A stretch of DNA of 64,000 nucleotides from Castor canadensis. Its lineage: Eukaryota; Chordata; Mammalia; Rodentia; Castoridae. Below the pieces are notes generated by a model, which was given only the letters and a program-made list of their open reading frames with translations, did not search any database and had not been told where the DNA came from. The DNA is taken from positions 10,448,001 to 10,512,000 of the forward strand of contig NC_133401.1 in NCBI RefSeq assembly GCF_047511655.1, written 5' to 3'. Position numbers and translations under genes: made by a program. Numbering within the stretch: the stretch's first letter is position 1; the number at the start of each line of letters is the position of its first letter. Below are positions 33,985 through 45,619 of the stretch, in pieces.

Positions 33985-34165
33985 ACTTTGTTTTCATTGT
34001 TATTTATTTTTGTTGCAGTACTGGGGATTGAACTCAGGGCCTCGTGCTTTTGTTTCTATTTTGTTTTTGATATAGGATCTGTCAGCTGCTTGCCCTGGCT
34101 GGCCTTGAACGCGAGATCCTCCCGAGTACCTAGAATTATAGGCGTGCACCAACACGCCTGGAAAT
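33985..34165 (-). mobile_element. Composite SINE (right arm)
   Basis: Mirror copy of 26,900-27,055. Confidence 0.75.
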
Positions 34166-34319
34166 GTTTTAAAACGTAAGGGAAGGTAGAAGTTTTCTTT
34201 GTCCTCTCTTCTGTGTGCAGAAAGTTAATTCTCACGCAAGTGTGCACACTTCTCCAGACTCATTATTGTTATTACTGACTTAGGTATGTCTGTAGTTATG
34301 TTCATTTGCCAAAACAGAG

Positions 34320-34395
34320 GTGTCTCTGTCTCTCTCTCTCTCTCTCTCTCTCCTCTCTCCTCTCTCCCTTCCCCTCTCTCTCTCTTTCTGTCTCC
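34320..34395. repeat. (CT)n microsatellite
   Basis: CT/CCTCT repeat, followed by a minus-strand B1-like SINE to about 34,510 ('tagctgggattaccggtgtg'). Confidence 0.85.
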
Positions 34396-34514
34396 CGAGT
34401 CTCAGATCGGATCTCAGACTTCTTTGTCCAGAAGGCTATGACCACCGTCCTCCTATTTCTCCCTCCCCAATAGCTGGGATTACCGGTGTGAACTACCACA
34501 CCCAGCTTAAAAGT

Positions 34515-35035
34515 TCCTCATCTCTTGAGAACCCCAAATTTAAATTTTTAAATTGTTTTTTGTTGGTAATTATTATACAGCTACCACTTGTCATAAAGAA
34601 TTAAAAAGTAAAGCGCACTTAGAACTAGTAATAAAAGGTCACAGGTGTTGAGAATCTGCTGATCACAATCAATTCTTGTACTCTGGGATGCTCTTCACAC
34701 GCATGGTTGGTGCATGTTCAGCCAAGGCTGCAGCCATTCCCCCTTCACTAGCATCATCTTGATGGTCTCTTAACAATTATCCATTCTCCTTGAGGAGCTC
34801 AACTGTCACTGTTTCCCCCAAATCAGGCCCCACGCTGAGAAAAGAAGTTTTGGAATCCGCCAGCCTTCTTTTGCACCCAGATTGTCTGGAACACCCCAGT
34901 GCACTTCAAGGCTCTGCCACACTGAGCTGTAATTTAAGGCATAACAGCCAGGCTTGCTCAGGCAAGAGGACATCCTTCTCTTTTCCCCATATTGGAGGAG
35001 GAGCTGCAAAACACAGAAACTCATCGTCACTTTTG
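34515..35035. other. Unassigned DNA
   Basis: No repeat or exon recognised. Open frames on both strands (34,790-35,065 plus; 34,806-35,204 minus) lack any recognisable motif. Confidence 0.35.
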
Positions 35036-35039
35036 GGCT

Positions 35040-35262
35040 TTTCTTTTTGCAGCACTGATGCTTGAAATCAAAGTCTACACCTTGAGCCACTCCACCAGCC
35101 TTTTTTGTGTTGGGTTTTTTTGAACTATTTGCCATGGCTGTCTTGGAACCTCGATCCTCCTGATGTCTGCCTCCTGAGTAGCTGGGATTACAGGAGTGAG
35201 CCATCGGTGCCTGGCCTGTCTGTGCATTCTGAGTGCTAGGATTACAGTCATCACCACCATGG
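35040..35262 (-). mobile_element. Composite SINE
   Basis: Minus-strand ID-like plus B1-like parts ('gtagctgggattacaggagt'). Confidence 0.8.
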
Positions 35263-35329
35263 CCAGATTAGTTTAATTGAATGATCCATATGTGGAATTG
35301 CAGCTGATGGGTGGAGACTGGGAAGAGCT

Positions 35330-35930
35330 CAGTGATAGAGACCACACTGAAGTTCTCGCTACCCTCAGAGATTGTTCAGAGAGGAGACAAAGTGAGGAAG
35401 TGAAGAGAGTTTTACTCCAGAGCGGAGAACACACTCGAGGGCTGAGGACAGGCGTCTACAGGGTGGCGACGCGGTGGTCTAGTGTGTGTGCTGGTGTTTG
35501 CAGGAACTGTGTCTCGCGATTGAAGACTGAAAGTCACAACTGAAAGTCACAAACAACGTGGTCAGCAAAAGGGCAAAGCTTTATCTGAGCAGAGAGGAAA
35601 AGTGTTGAGGAATTCCTTCATGGGAAGGTCTCAGAAAGGTTGAGTCACTGGAGGCTCCTTTGTCTTGGGGTTTTATAATGGGTTTATTTCCTGGTTGAAG
35701 GGAAGTCCACTGTGTCTCGGTGTTACCACTCCATTCATGGGGTGGACGCCTTTGCCAGCCAATCGGCATCATCCAGGGGGTTGCGCATGCTCCCCGTGTC
35801 TTTTCTGATTGGCTCTGAGGTCCCACGCCCTGGCTGAGCCTCCTATCAGGGCATGGACACATGCGTTCATGTACCTCAGCAGTTTCAAGGCTTGAGTGAG
35901 CGGTTTCAAGATTCCCCACTCCCCTCACCT
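35330..35930 (-). mobile_element. Endogenous retrovirus-type LTR (solo, minus strand)
   Basis: Read on the minus strand, the order is that of a retroviral LTR: a U3 with two CCAAT boxes (AGCCAATCAG near 35,810 and GCCGATTGGC near 35,760), a TATA-like TATAAAA near 35,675, and an ATAAAGCTTTGCC poly(A)-signal block near 35,575. Start and end are approximate; I could not establish a target-site duplication, and I see no internal viral genes adjacent. Confidence 0.7.
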
Positions 35931-36079
35931 GTTTCTCGTGTCTCTGTGTCTTTGGTGTATTTCCCTTGAGGTTCCCTTGTCCATATCAGTCTATTTTCTA
36001 TCTCCTAACTCTCAGTCGTAGTTGCATGCCTCAGAATTTTGGTTAGCATTTGTGGATAAACTTTAATGGGGGGAAGGAT

Positions 36080-36370
36080 TTTTATTTTTTTGGTGGTACT
36101 GGGATTTGAACTCAAGCCTGGTGCTTGCTAGGCAGACACTCTAGCACTTGAGCCACGCCTTCAGCACTGAAGATGTTTTTTTTGGTTCTAGGGATTTGAA
36201 TTCAGGCTCTGATGCTTACTGGGCTGGCACTGTACCACTTAAGCCAGCCCTTGTTTTTGAATCAGTGTCTCACTGTGTAGCCCAGACTGGTATCCAACTC
36301 TTGATCCTCCTGCCTCCACTTACCAGGTGCTGGGATTACAGGACTGCACCACCACACCACTGGCTTGGAA
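36080..36370 (-). mobile_element. Two minus-strand SINEs
   Basis: ID-like at about 36,085-36,165 and composite at about 36,180-36,365. Confidence 0.75.
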
Positions 36371-36604
36371 GGGAGGATTATCCACGAGTTAAGGCAGGGA
36401 GAAAGTGGGGGATTCCAGGAATGAGTTGAGATTTTCCCAGAGTAGGGTTTCCTTCTTTTTCCGTCCTTATACGGATTTTTTGCATGTGTCACAGCATCAG
36501 ATGTGTGAGGGGAGTAGGCAATTTTGCAAGGCTATATAGAGATTTCATTAGTTTACAAACCAGCTGTCTGGGGTCCTTTTGTTCTATACAGATAGAAATC
36601 ATGG

Positions 36605-37095
36605 GTAGGGGCTGAGCTCAGTGACTCACAGCTGTAATCTCAGCTACTTGGGAGACGGGAGACAGGAGGATTATAGTTTGAGACCAGTCTGGGCAAAAAA
36701 GTTAGAAGACTCTATCTCAAAGAGTAAGCCAGGCAGTGGTGGCACACATCTATAATCCCACAACTGTGTGGGAGGTGTAGGTAGGAGGATTGTGGTTTGA
36801 GGCTACCTCGAGCAAAAAAGCATGAAATACTATCTGAAAAATAAGGCAGAAAAGGGCTGAGGGCATGGCTCAAATGGTAGAGTACTTGCCTAGCAAGTGA
36901 GAATCCCCAATACCAAAAAAACAAAATAAACAAAACCATGAGTAGATGAAGAGGAGCTTCTGCAATTATTCCAGTCCCTTGGCTGCTGTTTGCAAGTGGT
37001 ATAGGGTTGGCGGAGTGGCTCAAGTGGTAGAGTGTCCGCCTAGCAAGCATGAGGCCCTGAGTTCAAACCCCAGTGTTGCAAAAAACAAAACCAGA
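36605..37095 (+). mobile_element. Cluster of plus-strand SINEs
   Basis: B1-like (36,610-36,725), composite (36,727-36,925) and a well-preserved ID-like copy (37,005-37,090, 'gcggagtggctcaagtggta'). Confidence 0.85.
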
Positions 37096-37184
37096 AAACA
37101 ACAGCAGGTGGTGGAGTGGATGGCAGTGGGCAGTGACAGTCAGTCCTGTGGGGGAGGCCACTGACAGCTAAGGCCCTATGTGTT

Positions 37185-37917
37185 ACAGTTCTTTTGTGCC
37201 CCTAGCAGGGAGCTGGGGTGGAGGGGTCTCTCTGCCAGCTGATCTTAACAAGCCACTCTGATTTTCACTTTCAGCCTCTCCCGCAGTCAATTTCACTTTC
37301 ACCACTCTGCTGTCAACTCCTGTCAGTTTCACTCTGCCAATCAGTTGTGACTGACTGTTCCCCTTGGGGACCCCTCACTCTACTAATAAGACTTCTGCTA
37401 CTGTGGGGGCTGCTTGCTGGCCTCACTTTTGCCTTGCTGCTGGGGCAGCTTCCTTCCTGCCACTGTGGCTTCTTCTCTTCTTTTTCTTCATATTGCACCT
37501 CAGCAAAGGTTGACAAGACTACTGGAGTGGAAGCCTTTATTGAGATCTGATGAACACCACTGAGGATAGCAAGGAGGGCATCTCTCACCTGCTCAGGAAG
37601 TGAGGTGAACAGCCTGCTTATATAGCCAGAAGGGGGTGGGAACAAGGATGTCTGCACCAATCACCAATCACAGCAGTCTCTTATGCAAATGAGGACTGTG
37701 TTCACATCAATCACAGGTTTTCTGTTAGGTAGACAGTTGGTGTTTTGTTGGGGCAGTGCCTTTTGGAGCAGGAGTGATGCTTTGGGTGTTGGCATAAGGG
37801 CTGCTGGGATGCCTAGCTTGGCTGTCTTTGCTCAATGCAGCCAGGGCCCCAGAGGAGAGTCTGGCAGCTGTCAATTAGGAAATTAAGTCTCCCCAGACCT
37901 CAATATCTCTGCACATT
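37185..37917 (-). mobile_element. LTR-like element, second family (minus strand)
   Basis: On the minus strand, GATTGG boxes near 37,665 precede a TATATAAGC TATA box near 37,620, followed by a CAATAAAGGC poly(A)-signal block near 37,535. That spacing is typical of U3-R of an LTR. The downstream stretch to about 37,185 would be U5 or internal sequence. It starts TGTGCAG on the minus strand. Limits are estimates; no viral open frame is present. Confidence 0.65.
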
Positions 37918-37934
37918 TGAAAGAAAAACTTTTT

Positions 37935-38025
37935 TCCTTTTGGCGGTACTGGGGTTTGAATTCAGGGCCTCACAGTTGCTCATCAGGTACGCTACCATTT
38001 GAGCCACTCTGGCAACCCCCCAAAA
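37935..38025 (-). mobile_element. ID-like SINE
   Basis: Minus-strand tRNA-like SINE ('gcggtactggggtttgaatt', 'taccatttgagccactct'). Confidence 0.8.
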
Positions 38026-38029
38026 AAAA

Positions 38030-38640
38030 ACTTTCAGAAGGGTAATTAAAACAAAGGCCTATTAGTAACAAGTGTTTTTAACAGGACATAACGGTGTTGT
38101 AACAATGTTTAACTTCTGTCCCAGTGCCCCAGGGAGAGGTGGGTCCCTACCATCTGTTTCAATTATAACAAGGCAAAAGACAGTTACTGGTCGTCTTGGT
38201 CAGTCATGTTGTTCTTAGCCAGTTTTAGGTGATCTTATTTTTTATATTTTGGGTGATCTCATGATGTCATGCTGCCATGTAGGTCTGTGGTTTCATCACT
38301 CCCTAGACACCATTTACTTCGGCTATTGTTTTTTCTCTAAGCCTATCTAGCCAACCTCAGAATGGTGATGAAATGTGTTTCTCCAGTGTTAAACACTATT
38401 GAATATGAAATTGTGCTCAGAAAATCTGAAACAATTCAGTGATTTTTGTTCAGAAAATCCAAGTGAATCACTCTTTCATCATCGTAGAGATTTTGAGATA
38501 GGACTCATGGAACAACCTCTTTCTCTGTCTTGCCTGCTCCTTACTTGGAAGCAGAGGTCCAGACCCAGCATCAGTCAGCACCATGGACAGTACCATGGAA
38601 GAAACCAGGTCTGGGCGACTTTGGCATCAAAGACAGCATT
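38030..38640. other. Unassigned DNA
   Basis: No recognisable gene or repeat. Confidence 0.35.
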
Positions 38641-38644
38641 GTCC

Positions 38645-40375
38645 AAATGTTGGTGAGGATGTGGGGGAAAAGGAACGGTCATACGCTGCTGGTGGGAATG
38701 TAAATTAGTACAGCCACTATGGAAAACAGTAGGGAGCCTCCTCAAGAACCTAAAAATAGAACTGCCATTTGATTCAGCAATTCCACTCCTAATGATAAAC
38801 TAGAAAGAATGTAATCAGGATACAATAAAGGAACTTGCACACCCATGTTTATTGCAGCACTAGTCACAACAGCCAAGCTATGGAAATAGCCAAGATGCCC
38901 CACAACTGATGAATGGATTAAGAAAATGTGGTATATGAATACAATGGAATTTTATTCAGCCATACAGAAGAATGAAATTTTGTGTTTTGCAGGTAAATGG
39001 ATGGAGAACATCATCTTAAGAGAAGTTACCCAGGTTCAAAAGAGAAAGGCTGCATGTTTTCTCTCATATGTGGAAGATAGAGCCAATACAAATATAAGCA
39101 ATATAATATAAACATGTAAATATGTACAGAGCATGTATCCAAAAGTGGGACTATTAGAGGAGCCCAAGCGGGGAAGAAAAGAAGGAAAGAAAGGTAATGA
39201 ATAATTATGAAATACATCACATCAGTACAGGAACAAGACACAGTGAAACACACTGAAAACTGTCAAACAGGATAGGGAAAAGGGCAAAGAAATGCAGTAG
39301 GGGGAGTTACACAGACTTAATCGCAATGCATGTACAGTTAAAATATCAAAGCAAAAATCCCACCGAATGATAAACAGACACCCAAACAATGAAGGACAAG
39401 AATGATAAAAAATAGGTTACGCTAAGGGGAGGGCATATAATGGGGGGTGGGGTGGGAAAAAGAAAGAAGTAAAGAAGGTGAATGTGATTGACGTACATTT
39501 CAGAATGAATATGAAATTTTTAAACCTTTTGAAATCACCATAAGAAGGGAACTAAGATAGAAAGGAGAAAAATGGCGGGGCTGAACCAGTTTGGGTTATA
39601 ATGCATATATACAGGGAAATGTCATAATGAAACTCCCTGTATAGCCATATTAAACAAGAATGTCTCTTTTTAAAACTGGAGAACAGGAAGGTAAATCAGG
39701 TCCTGTCTGTGGGTTGGCACCAGTGGAGGGGGAGGATGTAAGGAAAGGGTGTGGGAGGTGAATATGGTGGAAATATTACATATTCAAATATGAAAATGGA
39801 AAATGAGACCTGTCGAAACTATTCCAGGAATGAGGGGAGGGGGATAAAGAATAGTGATGGACACCTAAAAATCTAGATAGCATTTGTTGCCCTCAATGCA
39901 GAGAAACTAAAGCAGATACTTTAAAGCAACTGAGGCCAATAGGAGAAGGGGACCAGGAACTAGACAAAAGGTTAATTCAAGAAGAATTAACTTAGAAGGC
40001 AACACACATGCATGGGAAATGAATGTGAGTCAACTCCCTGTATAGCTATCTTATGTCAACAAGCAAAACCCCTTGGTCCTTCCTATTATTGCTTATATTC
40101 TCTCTTCAGCAAAATTAGAGATAAGGGCAAAATAGTTTCTGCCGTGTAGAGAGGGACTGGGGGAGGAATGGTGGGGGGGGTGGGGGGGGGAAGGGGGGAG
40201 AAATGACCCAAACATTGTATGCACATATGAATAAAATAAAAATTAAAAAAAAGAATAGTGATGGAGGGGGTGAATTTAACTAAGATAAAATGTAAACACT
40301 TTTCTAAGTGTCACGATGTATCTCCAGTATAATACTAATATGATAATAAAAAAGGTGAGGATGGAGAAGTAGAAA
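38645..40375 (+). mobile_element. Old L1 3' end hosting a younger L1
   Basis: It begins in the ORF2 C-terminus ('ggtgaggatgtgggggaaaa', relic frame MWYMNTMEFYSAIQKNE at 38,926) and runs through a 3' UTR to an A-rich end near 40,352. It is interrupted by the insertion at 39,862-40,249 and is clearly older than that insertion. Confidence 0.85.
39846..40265 (+). mobile_element. Nested young L1 3' fragment with target-site duplications
   Basis: The insert at 39,862-40,249 matches the 3' UTR of the full-length L1 (from 'agatagcatttgttgccc') and ends in an A-rich tail. It is flanked by 16-bp repeats AAAGAATAGTGATGGA at 39,846-39,861 and 40,250-40,265. It carries a G-run tract near 40,150-40,200. 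Confidence 0.92.
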
Positions 40376-40806
40376 GAAAATATCTCGAAATGTATGTGCA
40401 CATCCATAACAAGGCAGCTATCTTCTGGGTTTTTTCACATTTTTATTCTCAGGGTGCAGCCAGTGTTGAAATACTGTCTAGACTGAAAGTAATGGATGAC
40501 ATGGAAGTATATCTGTGTTGTGAAATGAAATATTTGCAACTCATCCCCACTGGTAAAATATTAAAACACATAATTTCATTTAATGGACCATATTCATATC
40601 TGAAATTGGCAAAGGTTACTTACAAAAAAAAGCTTCAGAATAAAAAAAAAAGGACAACATCATCTCGGAATAGAACTTACTCTTTTTTGGCCTTGCCACA
40701 GACTGGGAAGAGCTTACAATCTTTGAGGAAGGAAGTGCAAGCCTTATCCAAGGAAGTGCAATTGTAGTGCATGTCTAAAAAGGCCCCCATGTAGGGTTGT
40801 ATGGGC
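40376..40806. other. Unassigned end of the arm-specific segment
   Basis: Contains a 125-codon plus-strand open frame (40,390-40,767) with a lysine-rich tail and a KEVQ repeat near the end. I recognise no family and do not call it a gene. Confidence 0.3.
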
Positions 40807-41119
40807 GTCGCTAAGGTAAGATGGCCACCAGCCGAGGGGCAGGGCAATATGAAGCCTAACTCATGCTCCTCTCAGCCATTCATGGGTTCCAGGAATCCAC
40901 TTAGAACAAGAATTACCTAATGCCCCCAAAAACAAATTGTAGGCTAGTGATGAGGCCCCATTTTCTGTGATTAAAGTACAGAAGTGACTAAGAAAGAGAC
41001 AGGAAGATGTAGGGGGAGGTTGTACCTACTCAGAACCCAGGAGTTTAGCATCCATGAGGAAAGGGCTTATGTATATCAACAACTGTGTGCTGGTCCCTTG
41101 GAGAATTTGTCCCACAATT

Positions 41120-41205
41120 TTTTGTGGTACTGAGGTCTTGAACTCAGAGCCTTGGACTTACCGGGCAAGTGCTGTACCACTTGAACCATACTGCCAGGCT
41201 TACCT
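41120..41205 (-). mobile_element. ID-like SINE (right arm)
   Basis: Mirror copy of 26,450-26,530. Confidence 0.75.
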
Positions 41206-41854
41206 TGAAGTATTTGGAAGTCAGGTTGGAGGAGAGGGAAGGAAAGAAGGATGACTATTAGTAAGGTTAGATTTGAACAAACTGTGGCAATGGACATGGT
41301 GGGAGAGGGGAACAATGATGAGAATTCATGCCAAGATAGTCCTCACAGACACAAAGGCTGCTTCACAGGGCTTCCTTCAATCCACCTTGATCCAGTTTCT
41401 AGACTTCTTTTAGGTGATTCTGCAGATTTGCTAAGGAGCAGAAGAAGAGTCCCTCTGGAGGGAAAGGGCTGTCATTCTGCCACGTTGGCAGAAATTCAAA
41501 GAAGCTGCTCATGGAAGGGGAAGCCCATTGCTCCAGAGAAAAATTTCCAAAGAGAATGAGAGATATGTGTCTGCTGGTTTTCAGAAGTGGTTTGGACCGG
41601 TAACTGCTATACAACTCCAGTTCCCTCCTCTGAAAATAGGCTTGTTAGTTGCACTAGGTCCTCTGTCTGTTTCAGTGCTGTATTTGGGGGAGTATTGGCC
41701 AGGGAACGTTTGTCTTTGGCACATATTGAGAAGATCTGCATGTACCTGAGCATTGATGCTCAATTCACCTGATGAACAAATTTGGATTTAGAGGGTGAGA
41801 TTCTTGACTTCAATCCAAAACCTGTTACTATACAGGTATTACACGTGGGAGTTA

Positions 41855-41975
41855 TTTTTTTTGTTGTTCTGAGACAGGGTCTTGCTATGTAGTTCAGCTG
41901 CCCTTGAACTTGTGATCCTCCTGCCTTAGCCCCCAGAGTGGTGGGATTACAGGTGTATAGCACCAGGCCCAGCCA
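41855..41975 (-). mobile_element. B1-like SINE (right arm)
   Basis: Mirror copy of 25,677-25,795. Confidence 0.85.
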
Positions 41976-42434
41976 TTGGTGACTACTTTAGAGTAGGTTG
42001 ATGTTTTGGTATGTGGTAAAAGTAAAGTCATGGAGGCCAGAGGCTAGTCCCCAAGGAGGCCTGCTCCCAGGAATCACAGTAAAATGCATGCCCATATGTA
42101 GTCCCCTCCCCTTGAAATGGAATGTGTCTCTGACTCACATGGGACAATAGAATGGGGCATAAGGACACTGCACGATTCGTGTGTGTGTTTGTGTCCAATA
42201 AAACATACTGACAAAAAGCTACTGTAGTCTGCCCACCTAGGATGTGCAGTAAGGTCCTTGTGACTGATGCTCCAGGGCGGAAAAAGTAAATGTCATGAGT
42301 GTTTGTGTGGACACCAGCACTGTGACCATTGAATGGATGACTCTCAAGGCTTGGTCCTTTGCCTTCTTGCACCTTTTTTTTTGGTGGTACTAGGGTTTGA
42401 ACTCAGGGCCTTGTGCTTGTCCAAAGTTCAAACT

Positions 42435-42554
42435 CTAGTTGCCAAAAGGAAGAAGAAGAAGAACAAAATAAAGAGAGAGAGAGAGGAGAAGAAGAAGAAG
42501 AAGAAGAAGAAGAAGAAGAAGAAGAAGAAGAAGAAGAAGAAGAAGAAGAAGAAG

Positions 42555-42598
<44 letters not shown>

Positions 42599-42615
42599 GA
42601 AAAGAAAAAGAAAGG
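42435..42615 (+). repeat. (GAA)n(GA)n polypurine tract
   Basis: About 24 uninterrupted GAA units (42,487-42,559) followed by about 17 GA units. It lies just outside the right-arm end. Confidence 0.96.
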
Positions 42616-44045
42616 AAGGAAAACTTGTTACTGCAGGCTATTGTATTGTTACAATCTTCAGAGAGGAGGCAGGGCAAGATGGCAGAGTACGAGCTTTCAC
42701 AAACTGACTAATCTATTAATGAGAAGAGTCAGGGTAACACAGTAGAGACTGTATTCAGAAGAGAGAGAGCATACTGGTACCCTGAAAGAAGAACAGGACA
42801 ACAGAAAAGCACAAAGAAACTGGTGACAGAACAATTAGGAGACTCCAGCCCATTGTGTATTTGAGGCCAAGTCATTGGTTGGAAGTTGTCATCACCTGTA
42901 GTCTTTCAGCTGAAATGTCTGCAAGCTCAGGCAGAAATGTGTAGTGGCTGGGTGGAAGTGTAGTTTCTCACCACTGGACTACGGGGTATCTCAGTAGCCA
43001 AATTTTTGCCCATGTGCTCAGGGCACTTGGGGAGTGGAGGGAAAATGGAAGCCTCCACCAGAAGATAATCTAGACAGCCATGGTGATAGTGGCAGACCTA
43101 GCTGTCGGACAAGCCCATATCTCCTAGAAGCCTTGAGCCCAGTGTGGGGATTTGGAGGGACAGGGCCTTCCCTGCTGTGCCAGGCTAGCATTGGGTAGAA
43201 ACATGTTTTTGTCCCCATATTCCAGAAAGCTGTATCATCTTGATCAAGACTTAAAAATGAGGACCAATCATGACTCAGGGAGTCTTGGGAGACCTGACCA
43301 CAGGAAATGAAAACTTCAAGGAGTGAAATAAAAAAGAACACTCATCCAGTCTATTGCCAGGCTTTTGGACATACATGGCACATATTCCATGAATGCTGAA
43401 TAGTTCCCCCTTACAAAATATATTGTACTTGATCTACAGTGCCATTGTCTGAGGATCACTGCAGAAATGGCAGCAAGCCTGTAACTTGGAGTGCTCAGGT
43501 TTCTGCCAGCTGTGGACTTTTGTTGCCAGGTGGAGCTGATTGCTGTGAGCACAGGACCTGGAAATTATGCAATTTCCCTCAGCCTTCTCTCTCACACAGG
43601 GCTGGCTCTGAAAGCAATGTGAACTGAAGACAGAGCACCTGAGTCCCTCAGTTCTCCACTGCCACTGGAGAACTCAATGTTTAGGCAGGACTGTGTGTGA
43701 GTGGAGATGTACATTTCAACTCAGCATCTACAGTTGATTACATCTTAAACCAGTGAGTTGGCCTATGCACAAATCCCTACACAGATGGGTATGGGTAATA
43801 AGCAATTGCAATTATCATGTGTGGGAGCTAAGTTTAAGAGTATCTGATAACTACAGGATGGAGCATGTGGGCATTTTGCTTTAATGTGGATTGCTGCATT
43901 CCCCTACAGCTCTCTTGTCCCAGGAACATACATTTGACGGCACCAGACAAGAAGATCAAATGGCAGAAAGCTTGTAGTCCACTCACTTGTTTCTGAAGAG
44001 CAGGGCATACCAAAATAATTGTAGCAGGCTGTGCATGGGCTCCCA

Positions 44046-44083
<38 letters not shown>
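44046..44083. repeat. (CA)n microsatellite
   Basis: About 17 CA units with a GCACAG ending. Confidence 0.95.
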
Positions 44084-44085
<2 letters not shown>

Positions 44086-44449
44086 GAAACACACAATATG
44101 AAATAATAATGCAGCAGGACACCTCCAAAAGCCACATCTAGCTCTCATCAGGTAGTTCCTAACTAAAATAGACACAGAAATAAAAGCTACTCACCTGTGG
44201 CAAGATCTTTCACTGCTTCCCACACAATGTGATCTTTTGAAAATCATATTTTTATTTTACTTTAATCTCCTCCACATTTTAGTGTTGATTTTTTTCTATG
44301 GATAGTCTTTTGATTAGATCTAACAATTTAAATATTTACATGTAATTTTTATTCTCTTTTATACAGCATTTTTCTGTTTTATTTTTACTTGTTTCTTATT
44401 TCTTATGCAGTTGATATCCGATTTCTTATTTTATGCTTTCCTATTTTGT

Positions 44450-44575
44450 TTTTGACACAGGCTTTCACCATACCATACGGCCCAGACTGGCCACAGGGAT
44501 ACCGTTTTCTTGCCTCACCCTCTTGAGTGTTGTGACTGTAAGCATGAGCCACAGCACTGAATTCGTAGTACTTAA
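44450..44575 (-). mobile_element. B1-like SINE
   Basis: Minus-strand B1-like sequence ('gacacaggctttcaccatac' to 'gtaagcatgagccacagcac'), diverged. Confidence 0.6.
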
Positions 44576-45619
44576 TTTTTAATCCTGTTTTCGTCCTCCC
44601 TCTGCTTTCTTCTTCCACAGATCTTTAAAATTCTCTTCCTTTAATTATATTCATATTTTTCTCTCTCCTATCTTCTTTCTTATTCTGATTACAGAGATAA
44701 AATGAGATGAAATTGTGAACAAAGAATGAAAAAGAATGATTAAAAGATCAAAGAAGGTATGAATAAATACCTCAATGAATGCAAAGAAAATACAAATAGT
44801 TGTATGAAATAAAGAATACAATTCAGAATGTGTGTTCAATGAAGAGGCAGAGATTCTGAAAAACATCAAAATGAAATTTTGGAAATGAATAGTTCAACAA
44901 ATAAAAAACTCAGTTGACAGCCTAATCAATTGACTGAATCAAGTGGAAGGCATAATATCTGGGCCTGAAGAAAAGGTGTACAAAGTAAACAATTCAGGTA
45001 ATTAAAAAAGTAATACAGTTGAAATAGAAGACAAAAGAACTCTGGGCATGTTAAAAGACCAAACTTATGAATCATGGGCATACAACAAGGAGAAGAAATG
45101 CAAATTAAAGTCATAGAAAACATATTCAATAATTTTTTAAAAATTCCAAATCTTAGGAGGAGATAAACAGCCAGGTACATGAAGCTTTTAGAACCCAACC
45201 AGATATGACATGAAAAGCGCATCACATATAATATTATAGTTAAAACTCCACTTTACATGAAAGAATATTGAAAGCTGCAAGAGAGAAGCACCAAGACACA
45301 TAAAAAAACCCATAAGAATACCCAATAGATGTATCAGAAAGACCAGGTCATGGGGAACAACACTGAACACTAGGCTGAGAGGGAGACAATAGGTAATTTC
45401 TAGAAAACTACGTTATATTCCTCCTTGGGATACAGCCTATTGTTTACAAATTGGCATCCATTTCTCCTAAAATGCTTTTGAGGATGTATAAATAATGTTG
45501 GGGTATGGTAATGAACACATTCTTTGGGTAAAAGAGAAATAATCAGATAAAATCATTGATATAAACATATACATGCAGTAAAGTATTGATTGAAACACTG
45601 ACCCTTCCTAACCTTGCCA

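Larger units (their letters stand above)
33283..34218 (-). repeat. Inverted duplication, right arm, inner part
   Basis: Reverse complement of 26,845-27,796. It ends abruptly at 34,218, and the homology resumes at 40,807. Confidence 0.95.
34219..40806. other. 6,588-bp segment missing from the left arm
   Basis: Bounded exactly by arm homology on both sides, with no loss of arm sequence and only a GC dinucleotide shared at the junction. It is a mosaic of SINEs, two LTRs and nested L1s rather than one element. That argues for a deletion in the left arm more than an insertion in the right. Confidence 0.85.
40807..42423 (-). repeat. Inverted duplication, right arm, outer part
   Basis: Reverse complement of 25,228-26,844. 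It ends inside the ID-like SINE that is complete in the left arm, which suggests that the left arm is the donor. Confidence 0.95.
42660..45600 (+). mobile_element. Old L1 5' half (5' UTR and ORF1 relic)
   Basis: It opens with 'gggcaagatggcagagtacg', typical of an L1 5' UTR. The ORF1 relic is at about 44,690-45,330, where RPNL, IMGI and KLQERE-like pieces remain between stops. The middle part (43,350-44,200) is less certain and includes a (CA)n tract. Confidence 0.7.

Noticed and set aside
40390-40767. 125-codon plus-strand frame with a Lys-rich tail
   Set aside because: No family recognised, AT-rich surroundings, next to L1 debris; listed only as unassigned.
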